From assembly GCF_002835665.1 (NCBI RefSeq), contig NZ_PIZV01000018.1, positions 1 to 33,191 on the forward strand: a stretch of DNA of 33,191 nt. The letters are read 5' to 3'. The notes beneath the pieces are model-generated. The model saw only the letters and a list, made by a program, of their open reading frames with translations. It did not search any database and was not told the DNA's origin. How positions within the stretch are numbered: the first letter of the stretch is position 1; each line of letters starts with the position of its first letter. Shown piece after piece: positions 29,652 to 33,191 of the stretch. A program made the translations under genes and the position numbers. The DNA comes from Chryseobacterium sp. PMSZPI. GTDB taxonomy: Bacteria; Bacteroidota; Bacteroidia; Flavobacteriales; Weeksellaceae.

Positions 29652-31910
29652 ATGAATAAAAGTTTATTCTTTTGTCTTATTCTATTTTTCCTCAGTATTT
29701 CGGAAAAATATTTTACTCAAACTTACCAACTCGCAGGAAACCCAGTAAATACAACCGGATGGACAGTAGTTCCTACAGCAACAGTAAATACTGATTTCAT
29801 TCAACTGACTCCGGACACTAATAATCAATCCGGATCTATAAGATTAAACGATCCTATCAACTTAAAATATTGCGACAAATGGAGAGTAGAGTTCGATTTC
29901 AGAATGGATTCCAACCAAACTTCCAATGGCGACGGAATTGCTTTTTGGTATTTAGCCAATCCTCCGGTTGCCAGTGTACTTGGTTCCGGGCTTGGAGTTT
30001 CTCAAAATGCAGTTGGACTTATTGTAGGATTCGACACTTACAACAATACTACAACAGCAACAATGAGTAAAGTTCACGTTGCTTATGGGCTGGTTCCCAA
30101 CACAACCGACACCAATAACGTAGAATTTTTTAATGTTCCCGGAAGTTCCTTCCATTCTCCAGACCTGAATACAACACAGCCTTTTCAAGGGACCACTTTT
30201 AAGCATGTTGAAGTGACAGCCCAAGTGGACCCTGCTTCACCTACAAATTGGATTATAAAAATATCAATTGACGGAAATGTAATCTGTAACCAATCTTTTG
30301 CTCCTTCAGGAGCTGCGGCTGCTATGACCGTAGGCTATTTTGGATTTTCTGCTTCTACGGGAGGCGCGAGATCAAGACATTCAATCAAGAATGTAAAAAT
30401 CTATACCGATAAAGTTGCTATTTTACAAAACTCAGCAACTCAGTCATATTGCCCCAATCCCACTACAGGATATGCATCCGTAGATTTGACAACCTTTAAT
30501 TCTCAATTTGTAAACAATCCCGGCAATTACACATTTGCTTATTACCCTTTCGGAAGTTCAACTCCTATTGCGACCCCTACAAATTATCAGTTCAATGCCA
30601 ACACAACCGTTACTGTTGTCATAAAAGACAATGCAGGTGTATTATGTGATAATCCGGATGGGAAAATACTATTGGTTCTCTCACCTTTCAAAGCAGATGA
30701 CAAAACAATTCTTGCATGTAATAACAATAAAGCAGGAACCGCTATTTTCAATCTGACCACTGCTAATGTAACCAATGTGCCCGGTGTTATTAAGAAGTAT
30801 TATAAAACTTTAAATGACCTTAATGCCGGCTCCAATGAAATTACATCTCCTGCCAATTACTTATCAGCCCCGGCAACAGTTTATGTAAAGGTTACAACAC
30901 CGCAAGGTTGTACGGGATCAGCAAAAATCACGCTTTCTTTTTATCCGGAAACTCCCGTTAAAGAAGCAACTCTTCGGTCTTGCTTTATTGAAAATAACAT
31001 TTCCAATGCAATATTTGATCTGACTTCAGCAGATATCACATCATTAACTACAGGAGCTTCTAAAAAATACTACAAAACCTCAGCCGATGCATTAAATGGT
31101 ACTAATGAAATCATGAGCCCTAATCAGTACATGTCCACTAATGCAGTAGTATACGCAAAGGTTACAGATACTAACGGATGTTTCGCCATTACAAAGATTA
31201 ATCTTATTGTTCTTCCTCCTGTTACCTCTGCTATCCTGAAAGATAAAATCATTTGTATTGGCGAGAAAACCGATTTAGATGCAGGTCCGGGATTTTCTGA
31301 ATATGAATGGAGCACAGGAGCCAAAACCCAATCTATAAAAGGAGTAAGCGTTGGCAGCTATTGGGTTAAACTTAAAACAGGAAACTGCTATACCACACAG
31401 ATCGTAAAAGTACTTGCTTCCGCCAATCCGGTTATTTCAAGTATTGATATCAATAATAATACAATCACTGTAAATGTGTCAGGAGGAACTCCACAGTATC
31501 AATATTCACTGGATGGTTACAATTGGCAGAATTCTAATACTTTTACAGGTCTTTCGAGAGGAGAAGTTAAGGTTTATGTAAAAGATTTTTATAACTGTAC
31601 TCCCGTTGAAGTACAGATCACAGTTCCTAACCTCATCAACGCAATCACACCTAATGGTGATAATGTTAATGATTTTATCGACTACTCCGCATTGGCATAC
31701 AAGAAAAACCTGATATTCACCGTCTATGACAGATATGGAAATAAGCTTTACGAAGCCAATAAAATGAGGAATTTTACTTGGGATGGAACAGCGTCAGGAA
31801 AGAAAATTTCTACCGGAACTTATTGGTATACCATTTCATGGAATGAAAGCAATAAAAACAATACCGAAATAAAATACACCGGCTGGATATTAGTAAAAAA
31901 CAGAGAATAG
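29652..31910 (+). CDS. T9SS type B cargo protein, copy 4, with L-type lectin-like N-terminal domain
   Basis: The 752-residue paralog differs from copies 1-3 in its N-terminus. After the signal peptide (about 1-23) comes a domain to about residue 255 that resembles legume/L-type lectins: NGDGIAFWYLANPP (92-105) and VGFDTYNN (125-132), which carry the Asp and Asn residues that bind calcium and sugar in that fold, then SIKNVKIYTDK. It is followed by a Cys-containing linker module (SYCPNPTTGYASVDLTTFNSQ), the two Cys repeats (CNNNKAGTAIFNLTTANV and CFIENNISNAIFDLTSAD), TDLDAGPGFSEYEWSTGAKT and the type B sorting domain (661-752). It likely binds a glycan at the cell surface or outside; the ligand is unknown. 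Confidence 0.92.
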   Translation: MNKSLFFCLILFFLSISEKYFTQTYQLAGNPVNTTGWTVVPTATVNTDFIQLTPDTNNQSGSIRLNDPINLKYCDKWRVEFDFRMDSNQTSNGDGIAFWYLANPPVASVLGSGLGVSQNAVGLIVGFDTYNNTTTATMSKVHVAYGLVPNTTDTNNVEFFNVPGSSFHSPDLNTTQPFQGTTFKHVEVTAQVDPASPTNWIIKISIDGNVICNQSFAPSGAAAAMTVGYFGFSASTGGARSRHSIKNVKIYTDKVAILQNSATQSYCPNPTTGYASVDLTTFNSQFVNNPGNYTFAYYPFGSSTPIATPTNYQFNANTTVTVVIKDNAGVLCDNPDGKILLVLSPFKADDKTILACNNNKAGTAIFNLTTANVTNVPGVIKKYYKTLNDLNAGSNEITSPANYLSAPATVYVKVTTPQGCTGSAKITLSFYPETPVKEATLRSCFIENNISNAIFDLTSADITSLTTGASKKYYKTSADALNGTNEIMSPNQYMSTNAVVYAKVTDTNGCFAITKINLIVLPPVTSAILKDKIICIGEKTDLDAGPGFSEYEWSTGAKTQSIKGVSVGSYWVKLKTGNCYTTQIVKVLASANPVISSIDINNNTITVNVSGGTPQYQYSLDGYNWQNSNTFTGLSRGEVKVYVKDFYNCTPVEVQITVPNLINAITPNGDNVNDFIDYSALAYKKNLIFTVYDRYGNKLYEANKMRNFTWDGTASGKKISTGTYWYTISWNESNKNNTEIKYTGWILVKNRE

Positions 31911-31927
31911 CCATTGAGTGATAAGTA

Positions 31928-31957
31928 TCGAACTACTCGTTCCCCAGGGTAGTTCGA
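31928..31957. other. Hairpin between T9SS copies 4 and 5
   Basis: TCGAACTAC (31928-31936) pairs with GTAGTTCGA (31949-31957), extended to 11 bp with one T-G pair. It begins 18 nt after the copy 4 stop. No T-run follows, so it could be a processing or stability element, or a weak terminator. Confidence 0.5.
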
Positions 31958-32015
31958 ATACAATTAAATGTGTATTTATCAGCATTAAAAAATAACAATA
32001 TCACAATAATCCGTT

Positions 32016-33191
32016 ATGAAAAAAAATATACTTATTTCTTTGTTGGCAATCTTACTTTTGCCGGTAAAAATATTTTCACAAATATATCAGCTCACAGGAA
32101 ATCCCGTGAATACAACCGGCTGGAACCTCGTTCCTTCTGCAGTTGTAAATGGAGATTTTATACAGCTTACTACAGATCAGACAGCAAAGGTAGGAGGCAT
32201 AAAGCTGAATGAAACCATCAATTTGAAATCCTGCGATAACTGGCAGGTAGAATTTGACTTTAGAATTGACGGAAACGGAACATATGCTCATGGAGACGGC
32301 ATAGCGTTTTGGTACCTTGCCAATCCACCTGCTACATATGTTACCGGAAATGGACTGGGAATTCCGGATAACGCAGCAGGCCTTATGGTAGCTTTTGATG
32401 TTTACAATAACAGCACCGATCAGGAGATGAGCAAAGTCCATGTACTGTATGGCACCAATACAGGTAATATTGAATTCAATAATACTCCAGGAAGTACATT
32501 TCACTCCAATGATCTCAGAAGTTCTTTACCTTTTATAGGACCAAATTACCGACATGTAAAGGTAAGTGCCCATGTAGATCCGGCCATTCCGGCTAACTGG
32601 ATCATTAAGATCGAGATAGACAACACCACTATTGTAAATCAGTCTTTCGCACCTTCCGGCGGAGCACTCAATATGACGAATGGCTACTTTGGTTTCTCAG
32701 CATCTACAGGAGCTGCTACTGCAAGACAGTCTATTAAAAACGTCAAGGTATATGCAGATAAGCTTCCTTTATTGCAGGCCTCACTTACTCCGGATGTATG
32801 CATCAATCAGGCAGTAGGAAGTGGTAGTGTAGATTTAACATCGTTCAATTCTCAGCTTGTTAATAATCCGGGCAACTATATTTTCACTTATATCGTTCAA
32901 GGAAGTTCAACACCAATTACCAATCCTTCCAATTTTCAATACACAGGAAATACAACAGTACTTGTATTTGTAAAAGACCCTCAATCTACCTTATGTGACG
33001 GAAATGCCATTATTCAATTAAACCCTACTCCATTCACCACAAATAACGCTACTCTGACCGGATGTAACAATAATAATGCAGGAACAGCTACTTTTGATCT
33101 TACCAGTGCTGCTCTAACCACATTTCCCGGAGTTATCAAAAAGTATTACCCAAGCTTATACGATCTTAATATGGGAACTAATGAGATTACT
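32016..33191 (+). CDS. T9SS type B cargo protein, copy 5, L-type lectin-like, cut by window end
   Basis: An open frame of 392 codons runs from the ATG at 32016 to the window edge. The signal peptide (MKKNILISLLAILLLPVKIFS) and the mature start QIYQLTGNPVNTTGWNLVP match copy 4, as do HGDGIAFWYLANPP, MVAFDVYNNSTDQEMSKVHV and QSIKNVKVYADK of the lectin-like domain. After it come a module with CINQAVGSGSVDLTSFNSQ and the first Cys repeat (GCNNNNAGTATFDLTSA, then KKYYPSLYDLNMGTNEIT), where the window ends. By homology a second repeat and the sorting domain should follow; this is inferred. It lies 105 nt behind copy 4. Confidence 0.9.
   Translation, partial: MKKNILISLLAILLLPVKIFSQIYQLTGNPVNTTGWNLVPSAVVNGDFIQLTTDQTAKVGGIKLNETINLKSCDNWQVEFDFRIDGNGTYAHGDGIAFWYLANPPATYVTGNGLGIPDNAAGLMVAFDVYNNSTDQEMSKVHVLYGTNTGNIEFNNTPGSTFHSNDLRSSLPFIGPNYRHVKVSAHVDPAIPANWIIKIEIDNTTIVNQSFAPSGGALNMTNGYFGFSASTGAATARQSIKNVKVYADKLPLLQASLTPDVCINQAVGSGSVDLTSFNSQLVNNPGNYIFTYIVQGSSTPITNPSNFQYTGNTTVLVFVKDPQSTLCDGNAIIQLNPTPFTTNNATLTGCNNNNAGTATFDLTSAALTTFPGVIKKYYPSLYDLNMGTNEIT

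Noticed and set aside
31949..31960. GTTCGAATAC, which resembles a tRNA T-loop
   Set aside because: No acceptor, D or anticodon arm can be folded around it; it is the right arm of a simple hairpin.
20252..33191. Repeated sequence in the T9SS genes as a possible CRISPR or mobile element
   Set aside because: The repeats are coding domain duplications with long, uneven spacing; no transposase, terminal repeats or spacer pattern is present.

Overview
The window looks like a chromosomal segment of a flavobacterium, most likely Chryseobacterium or a close Weeksellaceae relative. The reasons are the AT-rich sequence, the near absence of Shine-Dalgarno sites, many promoters carrying the Bacteroidetes -7 element TAnnTTTG, lipoproteins with acidic residues after the lipobox cysteine, exported proteins whose mature N-terminus reads QVGI(N/G)T, and large proteins ending in the type B sorting domain of the type IX secretion system (T9SS). 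The genus is inferred from style; no marker gene was compared.

Layout. 1-2512 is the edge of a surface-glycan cluster: a reverse-strand ketoacyl-ACP synthase III (partial) faces a forward operon of an acyltransferase, a family 4 glycosyltransferase and a second hexapeptide acyltransferase. 2868-6295 is an inorganic-carbon locus: beta-carbonic anhydrase, a small exported protein of unknown function, a SulP anion transporter with STAS domain, and a second beta-carbonic anhydrase. 6443-15263 is on the reverse strand: peptidyl-tRNA hydrolase, two related lipoproteins, a three-gene operon of secreted QVGI(N/G)T proteins, and the transcription-repair coupling factor Mfd. 15516-19814 is forward: a small lipoprotein, a Lys/Ala-rich exported protein with a C-terminal repeat, a GH3-family enzyme, a small lipoprotein and an MFS exporter.

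20252-33191 is dominated by five paralogous T9SS cargo genes, the last cut by the window end. The four complete ones share two Cys-containing repeats, Ig/PKD-like modules and a 92-residue type B sorting domain. Their N-termini come in two kinds: a Cys-rich beta domain in the first three and an L-type-lectin-like domain in the last two. dnaB and rnhA sit inside this array between copies 3 and 4.

The points most worth a second look are the unknown small protein inside the carbonic anhydrase/SulP locus, the domain-swapped T9SS array, a 14-bp inverted repeat abutting the start of a lectin paralog with a -7-like box in its loop, -7 boxes only 3-4 nt from three start codons (possible leaderless mRNAs), promoters overlapping terminators, and an apparent glycosyltransferase 5' remnant in the array. 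No tRNA, rRNA, CRISPR, insertion sequence or phage gene was recognised. Three likely starts were moved from an upstream TTG to the next ATG (mfd, the MFS gene, the first T9SS gene), and rnhA appears to use TTG.
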